NCBI GenBank assembly: GCA_004431415.1
Contig: QPMI01000535.1
Span: 62,001 to 126,000 of the forward strand
Direction of reading: 5' to 3'
Length of the DNA: 64,000 nt
Source of the DNA: Cyanophora paradoxa
Taxonomy: Eukaryota > Glaucocystophyceae > Cyanophorales > Cyanophoraceae
The notes beneath the pieces are model-generated. The model was not told the origin of the DNA. It made no database searches and saw nothing but the letters and a program-made list of their open reading frames with translations. Within the stretch, counting starts at the first letter, position 1; each line of letters opens with the position of its first letter. This document shows, in pieces, positions 10,101 to 20,139 of this stretch. The position numbers and the translations under genes are program-made.

Positions 10101-12430
10101 GACGGCTCAGACGGCTCAGGTGACGGGCGGGGATCGCTCGCCTGGGCCGTGAAGCGCTCGAGGAACCGCGCGCGCCATATGCCCTCCACGAGCTGCGGGG
10201 CGGGCGGGTCAAGGGCGGGAAGGAGAGAGGAGGCGAGGGGTACAGCGGGCGGACGAGGGCGGCGGCGAGGGCGGAGCGGCGGTGCTGGGCTCGCCACGCT
10301 GCGACGTCGAAGCAGCGGAGGCGCGCGCGGTGCACGTGCGACCGGCGGAGCGCCGCGCCCAGCGACAGCTGCGGCGAAAGTCGGAGCCGAAGCCCGGGCC
10401 CGGGTCAGCTAGGCCGGCGCGGGGGGTACCCATACAACCCATACAGTTGCGGACCTGCGCGTCGATCCACTCGAGGAAGAGGACGTAGTACGCGTGCCAG
10501 GCCGGCCGGTTGATCCGCATCACGGCCAGCATGCCCAGGAACTGCGGGGCGCGGCGGGGCGGGCGGGGCGTCGTAAGCGGAGGCGGGCGGGGTAGGATCG
10601 ATAGGATGGGTAGGAGGGGTAGAAAGGGGCGCGCCCGCATGCCGATCTCGGCGGGGGTCGAGGGCATCGGGCCCGCAGCCTTCAGGCTCATGATGGCCTG
10701 CGATGGGGCGGGGCGGGGCAGGGGGCGCGGCCGGTCAGCCTTGAAGCGAAGGGCGAGCTCGAGCGAGCGAGAGTAGGAGAGGAGGACCTTGAAGAGGATG
10801 GAGCCGGCGCGGGCCGGCCCGACCGGCTCGCAGGCCGCGGCGCTGGCGGAGAGGCCGAGGAAGAGGTCCGGCGAGAAGGCGGGCCTGCGCACGCAGGCGC
10901 TCTGAGCGGAGGGGCATGCAAGGGGAACAAAAGAAGGCGCGAGAGAAGGCGTACGCACCCCGGGGAGGGCGGCGAGGGGTGCTCCCAGTTCTCGAGGACG
11001 GTCGCCAGGGCGTCCCGCACCGGCGCCAGCGCCCGCTGCGCCGCGACCGTCAGCCGCCGCCGAGACGGGCCGGGTGGGACGGTTTAAGGTTTAAGAGCAA
11101 GGGCCGGGCCGGTCGCCGGGAGAGAGAGAGAGAGAGAGCAAGAGGGCGGGGAGCGGAGGGAAGCCGAGGGACGCTAGGCCGAGCAGCGCCAAGGGCGGGC
11201 AGACCTTCATGGTGGAGAGGCGCCGCGACTGGGCCCGCACGAACGGGTCCGACCGCTCCCGCTCCCGCTCCCGCGCCGCGCTCCCCTGCCCCGAGCCGAC
11301 CCGAGCCGCGTCAGGACGCTCTGGGGGGGGGGGGGTACGCGACGGGCGGGGTAGCGTTCACCTGGGCGGAGAGCTCGACGGCGGGCGGCTCCTCGTCCAG
11401 CGGCCGCCTGCGGGGCCCCAGCTAAGCTCTAGACTGGGGTACGTGGGATGCCGCCGGCAGGTGGCTAGGCTTTAGTCTAGACCGGAGGGGCGGGGCGGGG
11501 CGGACCAGAAGGGCCCGCGGTGGTGGACGGAGAAGACGACCTCCTCGGCGGGGGCGAGCCACAGCGCCGCCCCGGCGTCCCGCTCCGGCAGCGCGGGGCG
11601 GCTTCCCTCCCCTTCCGCCCCCGCTCCGCCCCCCGGGGGGGGCGGCAGGCGGCCGCCCTCCCACGTCACCCGCCTCCCCGGGATCTGAGGGGGGGGGGAG
11701 GAACGTCGGGGGGGGGGGTGAAATAAGGGGGAAGATAGGGGCGAGTCTGGGTACGCACCACTTCGAGGTTGAAGAGGAAGTCGGGGTCGAGCGCGCTCGC
11801 GAGGCGCCGCTGGGCCAGCTCCTGCGGAGGGGGGTACGGGGTCAGGGCCCCGTCGAGCGCCGTGGGAGGGGTACGGTCGGTCGGCGGAGGGGTACGCGCG
11901 CGCCTCGTTCACGGTCTCCTCGGGGACGTCGTTCACGAGCGGCTGCGGGCACGAGGCACACCGAATCGAATCAGATCAAATCGACAGGCAGCACAGGCAG
12001 GGCGGGGCGGGGCTAGCCGAGCGAGGCTGGGGAACAAGACAAGCGGGCAGGCAAGGAAAGAAACGAGGGGGCGGACCTGGTGGAAGAGAGCGGAGGCGTC
12101 GCGCCCCGCCTGCGCCGCGCCGCCCGTGTCAGTTTGGAGCGCCTCGGCGGCAGGAGCGGCGGGCGGGCGGGCGGGCGGACCTGCGCCTGCGCCTGCGCGA
12201 CCGCCACCGCCATCGCGAGGTCGATCCCTGCCCCGCCCCGCCCCGCCCGCCCCGCCCGCGTCGGCCGAGGCGATGCGCAGCCTCCCGGGGCCAGAGCGAG
12301 GGCCGGAGAAGACACCGGGCGCGGGCGGGGGCGCGGGCGGGGACGGGGGCGCGGGCGGGATAGATAGGTAGGTAGAGGGCGCCGAGGCTAGGCTGGGCCT
12401 AGAACAGGTACAGACTCGGTCTAGGAGCGG
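7136..12430 (-). pseudogene. 5'-truncated, frameshifted copy of the coiled-coil/MLLE-like/poly-Gln gene
   Basis: This copy retains the exons that encode the middle helical region, the Ala/Glu coiled coil (about 9170-8700), the MLLE-like segment (about 8560), poly-Gln (8125-8170 as CTG/TTG repeats on the plus strand, longer than in the sister copy), and the Pro/Tyr/Gly-rich tail ending at 7136. Upstream exons found at 31700-34200 in the sister gene are missing here. Compared with the sister, single bases are missing near 8968 (CCGCCGCGCC instead of CCGCCGCCGCC) and near 9012 (CCCCGCGG instead of CCCCGGCGG), which breaks the coiled-coil frame. It is probably a pseudogene, although base errors in GC-rich homopolymers are an alternative. 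Confidence 0.7.
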
Positions 12431-12761
12431 GGGTGGGAAAGACGGATAGATAGATAGATAGATAGAGGCTAGCTATAGGCTGGGCCTAGAACAGGTACGG
12501 GGTGGGATAGAAAAAAAGGGATCTAGAAGGGATCCGGATAAGATATCTAGAAGGGATCCGGATAAGATAAGGAGGGGGGGGCGCATAGCCCAGTGGTTAA
12601 CGGCGACTTCACGCTACTCCTTGGACGCACTGCGGCATACAGTCGCATACTAGTAGCCTAGTGGAATGTCCGCGGACATCGGAGTCGATTGGACACGGCA
12701 ACCCTAGGGCCTATATATAGGCTATAGTCTGCCGGGATCCGGGATCTAATGAAAGAGTCCT
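12431..12761. other. Spacer with microsatellite and short direct repeats
   Basis: Between the duplication edge and the foldback element there is a GATA-type microsatellite (about 12443-12468), a second copy of GGGCCTAGAACAGGTAC at about 12484 (first at 12395), and a 27-bp direct repeat built on TCTAGAAGGGATCCGGATAAGATA (12528-12575). A tRNA A-box-like string, TAGCCCAGTGGTTAACGGC, sits at about 12588. No protein gene is seen. Confidence 0.6.
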
Positions 12762-13212
12762 AGTGGCATGCGCACGTGTTCCGTGTGGAAATGATACCCG
12801 TGTGGAAATCACTTTTCCACACCAGGCCTCGTGTTGTTTTGATCATCCATGTGTCCTGGTGTGCCGGCTGTGCCTCGGCCCATGAGTCACACGAGATCTG
12901 GCCAATGGGCGCGCACATCGATTCGATGTGCCGGCGCAAGCTGCCATGGGCTAGGCACGGCTAGCTAGCGCTAGCTAGGAGCGCTCTAGCTAGGGCTAGC
13001 TACCGTAGTACTAGCTAGCCGCGCGGGCTACTAGGCTAGCAGCCGCTAGCTAGCTGCAGCAGCGCTAGCCTCGAGCTCGGCGCAGTGCGCGAGCCCAGGG
13101 AGCGCTCGCAGCCCGGATCGAAGCAGCTACAGACCTAGCTAGGACAGCGCAGCAGGCTCGCTAGCTGGTGCGAGCCTCGCAGCGGCGTGCGGATCGATAT
13201 CAGGGGTGCGCG
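12762..13212 (+). repeat. Left arm of the foldback element
   Basis: This arm pairs with 15747-16195 on the opposite strand. It is rich in the palindrome GCTAGCTAGC and in GCGC tracts at its inner end, so it can also form smaller hairpins by itself. Confidence 0.85.
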
Positions 13213-13767
13213 CGCGGCCCGGCGGCGCGCGCGCCACGTATCCGCGCATCCCTAGGCCGAGGCCTGGCCTGGCATGATGAACTGCGCATGCAGCCAAGGC
13301 CCGCAGCGCCGGCCCCGACCACCCCCCGCCGCCCCCCGGCATGCCCTGGGCCCCGGCACGTCCCGCGGCCCCCCCGGCCCCTGCACCCACTCCACCGCTG
13401 CGCATGCAGCCCGCAGCTGCAGCGCCGGCCCCATCCATATGCACCCCCGCCGCCGCCCTGGGCCCCGGCACGCCCCACGGCCCCGCGGCCCCTTCCTCCC
13501 CCAGCTGCGCATGCAGCCCGCTGGCGCCGGCGCCGGCCCCACCCAGCCCCCGCCGCCGCCCGGCACGCGTACGCCCTGGGCCCGGCACGCCCCCCGGCCC
13601 CCCGGCCCCTGTCTTCCCCAGCTACGTATACAGCTCGCAGGTGCTCGGCAGCGGGCCCGGGCGCCCGGCCGTGGCGTGCCCTGCGGCCCCCGGCCCCGTC
13701 CACGTGCACCCCCAGGGCGGGCTGCTGCGCCAAGCGGGCCCGGGCCGGCCCGGCGAGGCCGCGACAG

Positions 13768-14150
13768 CATGCATTATACATGGATTCATAATGTATAAGA
13801 TGAGCTGGGGGCGCCGCGCGTGAGACACAAGGCCGGCCTCGACGGAGTGGGGGGGGCACATGAGGGGATGGGCCCGCGGAACCGCGCCCGTTCTCCCCAG
13901 GGCGGGCCCCGCGCCTGCGTCGGAGCACTGGGAAACAACATGTATTATACATGGATTCATAATGTATAAGATGAGCTGGGGGCGCCGCGCGTGAGACACA
14001 AGGCCGGCCTCGACGGAGTGGGGGGGGCACATGAGGGGATGGGCCCGCGGAACCGCGCCCGTTCTCCCCAGGGCGGGCCCCGCGCCTGCGTCGGAGCACT
14101 GGGAAACAACATGTATTATACATGGGTTCATAATGTATAAGATGAGCCGG
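13768..14150. repeat. 171-bp tandem repeat inside the foldback element
   Basis: A unit starting CATGYATTATACATGG begins at 13768, 13939 and 14110, spaced exactly 171 bp apart. The first two units are complete and almost identical, including GGCCGGCCTCGACGGAGTGG and GAGCACTGGGAAACAACATG. The third stops after about 40 bp. The repeat has an AT-rich palindromic head (TATACATGG...CATAATGTATA) and a GC-rich body. It lies only on the left side of the loop and so breaks the symmetry of the element. Confidence 0.9.
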
Positions 14151-14199
14151 GGTTCCCGGGCCCTAGGGGGATGGCAAGAGCGAGACCAGGGCACCATGT

Positions 14200-15000
14200 G
14201 CCATACACATTAGTTTCTTTTCAAACTGAATATCTTTTGATGGAATTCAGATCTATTTAATCAAATTACATCATAAGAACGACAATGAAAAGGGCTTTCA
14301 GGATATATAAAAAGTTCGGGACTCGCAAAGTAACCTAACCCGTAAGAGCCCGCCGAAATGTCTGACGAGCTGTCAAACCTGACAACTGATCATGAGTGTC
14401 ACTCAAATCTCGGTGGGTGACTCCATTACCACTTAACAACATCATGTACATTGTATATAAAGGCTTAAACAAGCCTCATATATCACTTACTCACTGGGCA
14501 TCGCTTGTTGGAACGAGATTTCAGAAATAATTGCGGCCGTGCCCAAACGTGCCCCACCATAACCCGCCGCCGTGCCCCAACGTGCCCCGACGTGACCAAC
14601 CATGCCCCACCGCCATGCCCCGATGTGCCCCGCCCCGCGCTATGCCGTGTTCTAGCGTGTCCCCTACGTGTCATTCTTGAGCGCGATCGCGCACGGCGAT
14701 GTACATGTGCCCGATTTGGTAATATTAATATTGCCACTCAAACATGTGGGAGACAAAGCAAATATGAAGCTTCTCATGATCAAATCCACGTCTATATCTC
14801 AGCGACAAGCCACGGACCTGCAGCTGGGGTAGCGGCAGGCCTAGGGGCCCGGGACAGCCTACAGCCCTGGCCTGGGGCAGACAGGTCCATCCATAGGGGC
14901 CAGGGCGGGATCTATATGGGGCCGGGGCTCGCCCTCAGCGGCCCATAGCCCATAGGGACCGGGGCGGGATCGATATGAGGCGGGGGGAGGGGAGGGGGGA
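14200..15000. other. Loop of the foldback element, no gene recognised
   Basis: An AT-richer stretch (14200-14510) has two TATA-like strings (GATATATAAAAAG at about 14303 and GTATATAAAGG at about 14453). It is followed by a run of degenerate heptamers of the type GTGCCCC (14535-14660). A 147-codon open frame at 14505-14948 is mostly encoded by this repeat and shows no family resemblance. It may instead be a transcribed non-coding region of the element. Confidence 0.4.
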
Positions 15001-15746
15001 GGGGGGCGCCGGCGGGGCAAGGGCCGAGGCGGGATCAATCTGGGGTGGCCATGGGGGGGGGGGGGGTCCGGGGCGGCAGCCCCCCCTAGCTATAGGCCTG
15101 GGGATGGACGGGGGGCCGCGGGCCCGGGCCCGCCGGGCGCGCCACGGCGCCCAGGGCTGGGACGTCGACCTGCTGCCGGCCTGCTTGATCATGATCATGA
15201 GCACCTGGCGCCAGCGGGCTGCAGCTGGCCATGCAGATGGGGGATGCGGGGCGCCCCCAGGGGCCCGTGCCCGGGGGCCTGGGATAGCGCTCGGGCTCGG
15301 GGCGGGGTGCGCGGAGATCCAGACCCACAGCCGGGCGCCGCTGAGCTGCAGCTGGGACGGCCCAGCTGGCAGCTGCTGACCTAGGCCTAGGCCTAGGGCC
15401 CGGGGCGCGTGCGCGCGCGGGCCGGGGGGCGCGCGGGGCGTGCCGGGGCCATGGCCAGGGCGTGCGGGGGCGGTGGGGGTGGGTGGGGCCCGGCGCCGGC
15501 CGGCCCTGCATGCGCAGGCTGTATGCATATGCATATGCGCAGCTGGTGGGGGTCAGGGGCCGGGGGGCCGCGGGACGTGCCGGAGCCGGGCGCCCAGGGC
15601 CAGCTGCATGCGCAGCTGCAGGGCATGCCGGGGGCGGCGGGGGTGGGCGGGGCCGGCGCTGCGGACTGCATACGCAGGCCAGGCCTAGGCCTAGGGGCGC
15701 GCGGGCCGCCGGGCCGCGCGCGTGCACCGTCGCGCGCGCGCGCGCA

Positions 15747-16195
15747 CCCCTGATATCGATCCGCACGCCGCTGCGAGGCTCGCACCAGCTAGCGAGCCTG
15801 CTGCGCTGTCCTAGCTAGGTCTGTAGCTGCTTCGATCCGGGCTGCGAGCGCTCCCTGGGCTCGCGCACTGCGCCGAGCTCGAGGCTAGCGCTGCTGCAGC
15901 TAGCTAGCGGCTGCTAGCCTAGTAGCCCGCGCGGCTAGCTAGTACTACGGTAGCTAGCCCTAGCTAGAGCGCTCCTAGCTAGCGCTAGCTAGCCGTGCCT
16001 AGCCCATGGCAGCTTGCGCCGGCACATCGAATCGATGTGCGCGCCCATTGGCCAGATCTCGTGTGACTCATGGGCCGCGGCACAGCCGGCACACCAGGAC
16101 ACATGGATGATCAAAACAACACGAGGCCTAGGCCTGGTGTGGAAAAGTGATTTCCACACGGGTATCATTTCCACACGGAACACACGCGCATGCGC
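15747..16195 (-). repeat. Right arm of the foldback element
   Basis: This is the reverse complement of 12762-13212, nearly base for base. It has an extra GGCCTA near 16130 and small differences at the outer terminus (GCGCATGCGC against GGCATGCGCA). It is followed directly by the second AGAGTCCT. Confidence 0.85.
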
Positions 16196-16203
16196 AGAGT
16201 CCT

Positions 16204-16820
16204 CCCCTTCGCGCGCGACCCCTCGGCTCGGTCACGCGTGCTCGGCCCGGCGGCTGCGGGCAGCGGCGCACGCGGTACTGCGGTATAAGCTCGATTTCGG
16301 CGGCGTGCTGAGCGCAGCAAGACTCTGAGAGAGCACGGTCTGGACGGCCGGGCGTGCCGCAGTGCTCGGCTGCGATCAGCGGCGCAGCTAAGCAGCGGCG
16401 CAAGCGGCGCGGAGCGAGGAAGAGGAAATTTAGCTCTAGAGGAGACAGCTAGGGAGAAGTGGTTGCCATGCCATGATGCAAAATTTTAAAACCGCCGCGT
16501 GACGCGCAGCGCACCGCCGCGCGAGCGCCGAGAGAAAGCCCAGATCAGAGCAGAGTGGCAGATCTAGAGGACGTTTCAAACTGAACGGAGTTTGCGTCAC
16601 GCCCCGCCCATTGTTAACTTCTTCCGCCAATGAAATTAGCCCAGCGCAAACTTGAGCTCGAACTTGGCCTCGTACACAGTGGCGTACACACGCGGCCACA
16701 ACGGTCACAGTAACGGTCAGCAGGCCGGCTTGCTAGTCAGCTTCCCTCGGCTAGGCCGGACTAGCTAGCTTCCCGCCATCGCGCACGCCCGAGCGCGAGC
16801 ATTCCTGCACGCCGCCGTGC
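16204..16820. other. Upstream region of the unrecognised gene at 16821
   Basis: These 600 bp are moderately GC-rich with GCGGCGC strings and no convincing coding frame. They presumably contain the promoter of the gene that starts at 16821. I see no clear TATA box. Confidence 0.4.
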
Positions 16821-18220
16821 ATGAAGCAGTCAAAGCGAAAGGAACCCAGCCTCTGGGATGACGGCTTCGACGAGGCCCGACGTCGGCACCGCTGGCACGG
16901 CAAGCGACCCGACAGCAGCAGCTCGTGGGCCGGCAAGGGCAACATGAAGCGTGTCAACAAGATCACTCAGCAGGCGCGCAAGGCGAAGGAGCCCAAGCTC
17001 CCTGACCTCGACATCCTCAAGGGCGAGCACCCCGCGGCAACGGTCCGCTGCCTGGACACCAGCGGCCGCGCCTACCACGTTCGCCTTGGCGACTTCGTCA
17101 TCTGTTCAGTTAGCTCAGACACCCAGCTGTGTCCAGAACTCAGCGTCGTTCGCCCGAAGCCCTTCCATTTCCCGCGCCCAGGTGAAACGATTTTGGCGCG
17201 AGTCGAGGGCGAGTTCCCAACACAGACGAAGGCGAAGCGCGGCGACTTCAACTACTCCGTCAACGGCGTCATCCTTCGGCGCTTCGTGCGCCCGGAGGAC
17301 TCCGATGTGAAGGACTGCGGGCTCGGCAGCGTGATCATCAAGGCAGACGGGGAGCAGGCAGCCGTGGCCATCGCAAACCACCTCATCTACTACTCGAACG
17401 TGACGGTCCGCCCGCCGCGCCCGCGCCCCGTTCCAGCGTCCGATGCCCGTGCGCGCAGGTTCACGCACCCGCGAAGGTGGTGGCCGCGGACGAGTACAAA
17501 GCCCTCAACCACGCCGATCCCCACATCTACGTCTGTAAGCAAATCATGACGTTCCCGGGCGACGGCTCCTTCCAGTTCGACGTCGCCCTCGCCTTCAACG
17601 CGAGGCTCAAGCGAGTGGCGAAGAAGAAGATGGCGTGCTTCCTCCGGCCGCTGTCGAGGCCGGAGGAGCGCGTGGAGGCGATTGGCTACCTTCAGGACGC
17701 CGCCGCGAACGCCCTCAAGCGCCGGAAGACCGGGACGCAGCTTGTCAACGTCAAGATCCCGGTGGCCGGGCCGGCAATGTTGGTCTGCGGCTCTTATGAC
17801 TCGTTCGAAGTTCTTTTTCCTATCCTCTAACGGTGCGCATCGCAGGAGAACATCGTGGCGCAGGTCGCGCACGTCGCCACGCCCATCGACCCGAAGACGG
17901 GCCAGCCGATCCCGGTTGACAAGCTGCCGGCGGCGAATCGCTTCGTTATCGAGCTTCCGGACCGCGAGACCGCTGCTGGTGGAAGCCGCTTCCTTTTTCC
18001 CGCTCGCTGTTCTTTTTCCGACCTCTTTGCAGCTGTTCTCGGTCCCTCCGGCGTGGCGCAAGCGTCCAAGCGCGTCCAAAGCTGCGTCGCCAAAGTCGTC
18101 TGGATTCACGTCCTCGCCGAGGTCGTCCTGGCTGCCGCAGGTGCTGCCGCCAATCTGGCCGTGCCGCGGCCTGCCATCGCTGGCGCCGCCCAGCCACGCT
18201 CTAATGGAACCGAACGCTGA
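16821..18220 (+). CDS. Unrecognised basic protein, about three spliced exons
   Basis: The predicted product is hydrophilic and rich in Lys/Arg at its N-terminus (MKQSKRKEP, then MKRVNKITQQARKAKEPKLP near residue 45). A beta-rich middle part follows, with YHVRLGDFVI and VNGVILRRFV. Exon 1 likely runs 16821-17399, ending at LIYYSN before GTGACG. A 70-80-nt intron ends at GCGCGCAG near 17460, and exon 2 (AKVVAADEYKALNHADPHIY...) runs to about 17772 at VAGPAML. An intron then ends at ATCGCAG at 17845, and exon 3 starts ENIVAQVAHVATPIDP. A possible 54-nt intron (17979-18032) is in frame, so the product reads on with or without it to the stop at 18220. If spliced in another phase a frame to 18272 is also open. 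I do not recognise the family. No membrane segment or signal peptide is visible. Confidence 0.55.
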
Positions 18221-18272
18221 GCCGACCTTGGCAGACAGCACAGAGAGCGGCATCTCGATCGCCGAACGCTAA

Positions 18273-19318
18273 GCTATAAGCGCTTTTGCTTTTCCCGCGC
18301 AAGTCCGTGGCTGGCCGCAATCTAGCTGCAGCTGGCCGTGGCTTGGAAGGGGGGGGAGATGGCTTGGGGGGATATAGAATTTGGTCTAGCCAGCTCGAAC
18401 TCGAACTCAGCCGGCTGATAGCCGCCGTGACACGGCCGTGTTCAAAATTCAAATTCCATCCATTGTTAAAGCTCGCGAACTAGCGGGATGTCCAAAAGGT
18501 CGCGCCGTTTTCGGCCCGTCGAGGTCCGTCCGGGGCCGTCTGCGACATGCGAAACAGCTCCTTACGGGAGTGAGAGAGAAATTGGTTTTCCCCTCGAAAA
18601 CCACTTTTCGCGAGTTCGAGAGAGCTCTCGCGAGCTCGAGTTTGACGCTCGAAAGTCGAGGGCTGACCGGTTCACCGAGCCAATCGGATCGCGAATAAAG
18701 CACCATTTTTCCGGTGTTGCATACTGGACCTCGAAAACGGCCTCGAGCTCATAGAAATATTTTGGCTGAAGCGAGGGAACGGGAAGCAACTTCAAGCAAG
18801 CTGGGAGCCTGGGACTCGAGCCTGGGAGTCTGGGACTCGCTGGGACTCCTCAGCCTGGGAGAAGCCCTTCGGTCTTCGTCCCCCCTTGCAATTAAAGCCT
18901 TCGGAATGGATCGAATTCATCCAAGTACTACGGTAAAAATCGACAGACGAATTCGAATTCATACAGATAAACAGACGGCGAATCGACCGTTCATCGGACT
19001 GATTCCGACTCATTGTCGAGTTATTGATGAGTCAATCACGATTCATTGACACATTGTCGTCGATTGGTCGTCATGATCAATGGTCGAGTCGACCTGCTGC
19101 AGCTGGCAGACTGCTGCTCCAAAGTCAGCCGCCATTGGTCCGCCAGCCTGCAGTGGGGCGGCCACTGGCGTGACAGTGGCGTCCACTGCGCCGTCCACTG
19201 CGGCGTCCAGTGCCCGGCGGCCGCCAGCCCAGCGCCGGCGCCGGCAGGGCCGGCGCCAGGGCCAGTGGGCCGAATATTTATTTCCGCCAGCGTTAACGTT
19301 TAATTTCGACTATATTGG
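18273..19318. other. Intergenic, self-complementary CTCGAG/CGCGAG-rich stretch
   Basis: No gene is supported. The stretch near 18575-18665 is dense in CTCGAG, GCGAGCTCG and TTCGCGAG strings that can fold on themselves, and 18800-18850 contains a triple CTGGGA(G/C)TC repeat. Around 19125-19265 there is a GGCGGCCA/GGCGTCCA-rich block with repeated CAGTGG. The region becomes AT-rich towards the MITE cluster on the right. Confidence 0.5.
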
Positions 19319-19321
19319 TTA

Positions 19322-19560
19322 CTGTAAACGTAGGAATCTTCGACAGCGTCTTTATTTCGTCTATATTCGTCAGACCTGCTCTTTGACGAATATTTGATGC
19401 TCTTGGACTGAACTTTTGTATGGAGAGGGGTACTAACGGCTGATCAGCCTTTGGCGGAGTTGTGAGGCTGACGAAAATATGATGCTGTCGAAACATATTT
19501 TCGACACGATTTTCGGGTTTTGTCGAAATTAAGTTTCGACGAAAAGCTCTACGTTTACAG
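19322..19560. mobile_element. Mariner-type MITE with CTGTAAACGTAG ends
   Basis: The element starts CTGTAAACGTAG and ends CTACGTTTACAG, giving 12-bp terminal inverted repeats with TA on both outer sides (320-321 and 561-562 of the 19 kb block). Its inside is AT-rich with repeated TTTCGAC and GTCGAAAT strings and is related to the element that starts immediately afterwards at 19563. It is non-coding. The TA target and small size fit a Tc1/mariner-derived non-autonomous element. Confidence 0.7.
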
Positions 19561-19562
19561 TA

Positions 19563-19734
19563 CTGTAAACGTACGAATTTCCGCCAGCGTTTAATTTCGA
19601 CTATATTCGCCAGACCGGAACCCTCGCGATGTCGAATAATTGATGCCGGCGGAATGATGGGGGGTACCGTCCCTGTGTCCGTCCCTTAGTCGCGCGACTG
19701 CGCGCACGTGGGCCCATCTCGTCCCTTAAGCTTG

Positions 19735-19788
<54 letters not shown>

Positions 19789-20130
19789 CGATGCAGCAGC
19801 AGCAGCGCGATGCAGCAGCAGCAGCAGCAGCGCGATGCTCTCGCTCGGTACCGCTCAGACTGCGGCTCGTTTAGCGTTTAATTTCGACTATATTCGCCAG
19901 CGTTTAATTTCGACTATATTCGCCAGACCCTCGCGCTGTCGAATATTTGACGCTGGCGTCAGCCTGGCGAATTAAGCCTTTGTATGGAGAGAGGGGTAGC
20001 AGCGGCTGACCTCTCTATGGCGAAGTCGCAGGGTGTCGAAATCAAGACGCTGGCGGACTAATTTTCGACAGGATTTTCGGGTTTTGTCGAATTAAAGTGC
20101 TGGCGGATATTACTAGTAGTGCGTTTACAG
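19563..20130. mobile_element. Second CTGTAAAC MITE, enlarged by a CAG microsatellite
   Basis: This element directly abuts the first one and shares the central TA. It starts CTGTAAACGTACG and ends GCGTTTACAG before TA at 20131. Internal blocks match the first element: TTTAATTTCGACTATATTCG, TTTGTATGGAGAG, GACAGGATTTTCGGGTTTTG. It is longer because about 230 bp with a CAG repeat sit near its left side and the head block is repeated at 19590, 19877 and 19903. This suggests nested insertion or slippage. Confidence 0.6.
19736..19838 (+). repeat. CAG microsatellite
   Basis: An almost pure CAG tract of about 17 units (19737-19787) is followed by shorter CAG blocks separated by GCGATG. It is in non-coding DNA inside the second MITE, so it is not a poly-Gln tract here. 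Confidence 0.95.
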
Positions 20131-20139
20131 TACCGTACT

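Larger units (their letters stand above)
6385..12430. repeat. Segmental duplication, left copy
   Basis: About 6.05 kb is colinear and in the same orientation with 25272-31690. Identity is high throughout, broken by small indels. The offset grows from 18,887 at the left end to about 19,263 at the right. Most of the growth is extra sequence near 25890-26150 in the right copy. The left edge is at ATCAAAGCCTACACTGCCTGG and the right edge is just after GGGCCTAGAACAGGT...CGGTCTAGGA. The right copy has the intact gene contexts on both sides, so it is the likely parent and this is the daughter. Confidence 0.9.
12762..16195. mobile_element. 3.4-kb foldback transposable element with about 450-bp terminal inverted repeats
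   Basis: The arms at about 12766-13212 and 15747-16195 are near-identical reverse complements. They include CGTGTTCCGTGTGGAAATG at the outer ends, the CTAGCTAGC-rich stretch, and GCGGATCGATATCAGGGGTG at the inner ends. One clear difference is a 6-bp expansion (GGCCTAGGCC) in the right arm near 16130. AGAGTCCT flanks both sides (12754-12761 and 16196-16203), a candidate 8-bp target-site duplication as made by hAT-like elements. Further inward, GC-rich sequence around CCCCGGCACG continues a weaker inverted symmetry. No transposase was recognised in the loop, so it is probably non-autonomous. Confidence 0.85.

Noticed and set aside
9217-10335. Long overlapping open frames on both strands through the duplicated GC-rich blocks
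   Set aside because: At this GC content stops are rare in all six frames. The Arg/Pro/Ala-only products lack any conserved motif, and the duplicate copy breaks most of them.
13200-14123. 307-codon minus-strand frame with an internal repeat inside the foldback element
   Set aside because: The repeat in the protein simply mirrors the 171-bp DNA repeat. There is no domain and no sign of selection on codons.
14975-15534. Frames on both strands in the right half of the foldback loop
   Set aside because: They have low-complexity GC composition, no homology signature, and symmetry with the left side of the element.
19736-19838. CAG tract as a poly-Gln coding exon
   Set aside because: It is surrounded by AT-rich MITE sequence with stops in all frames and no flanking exon.
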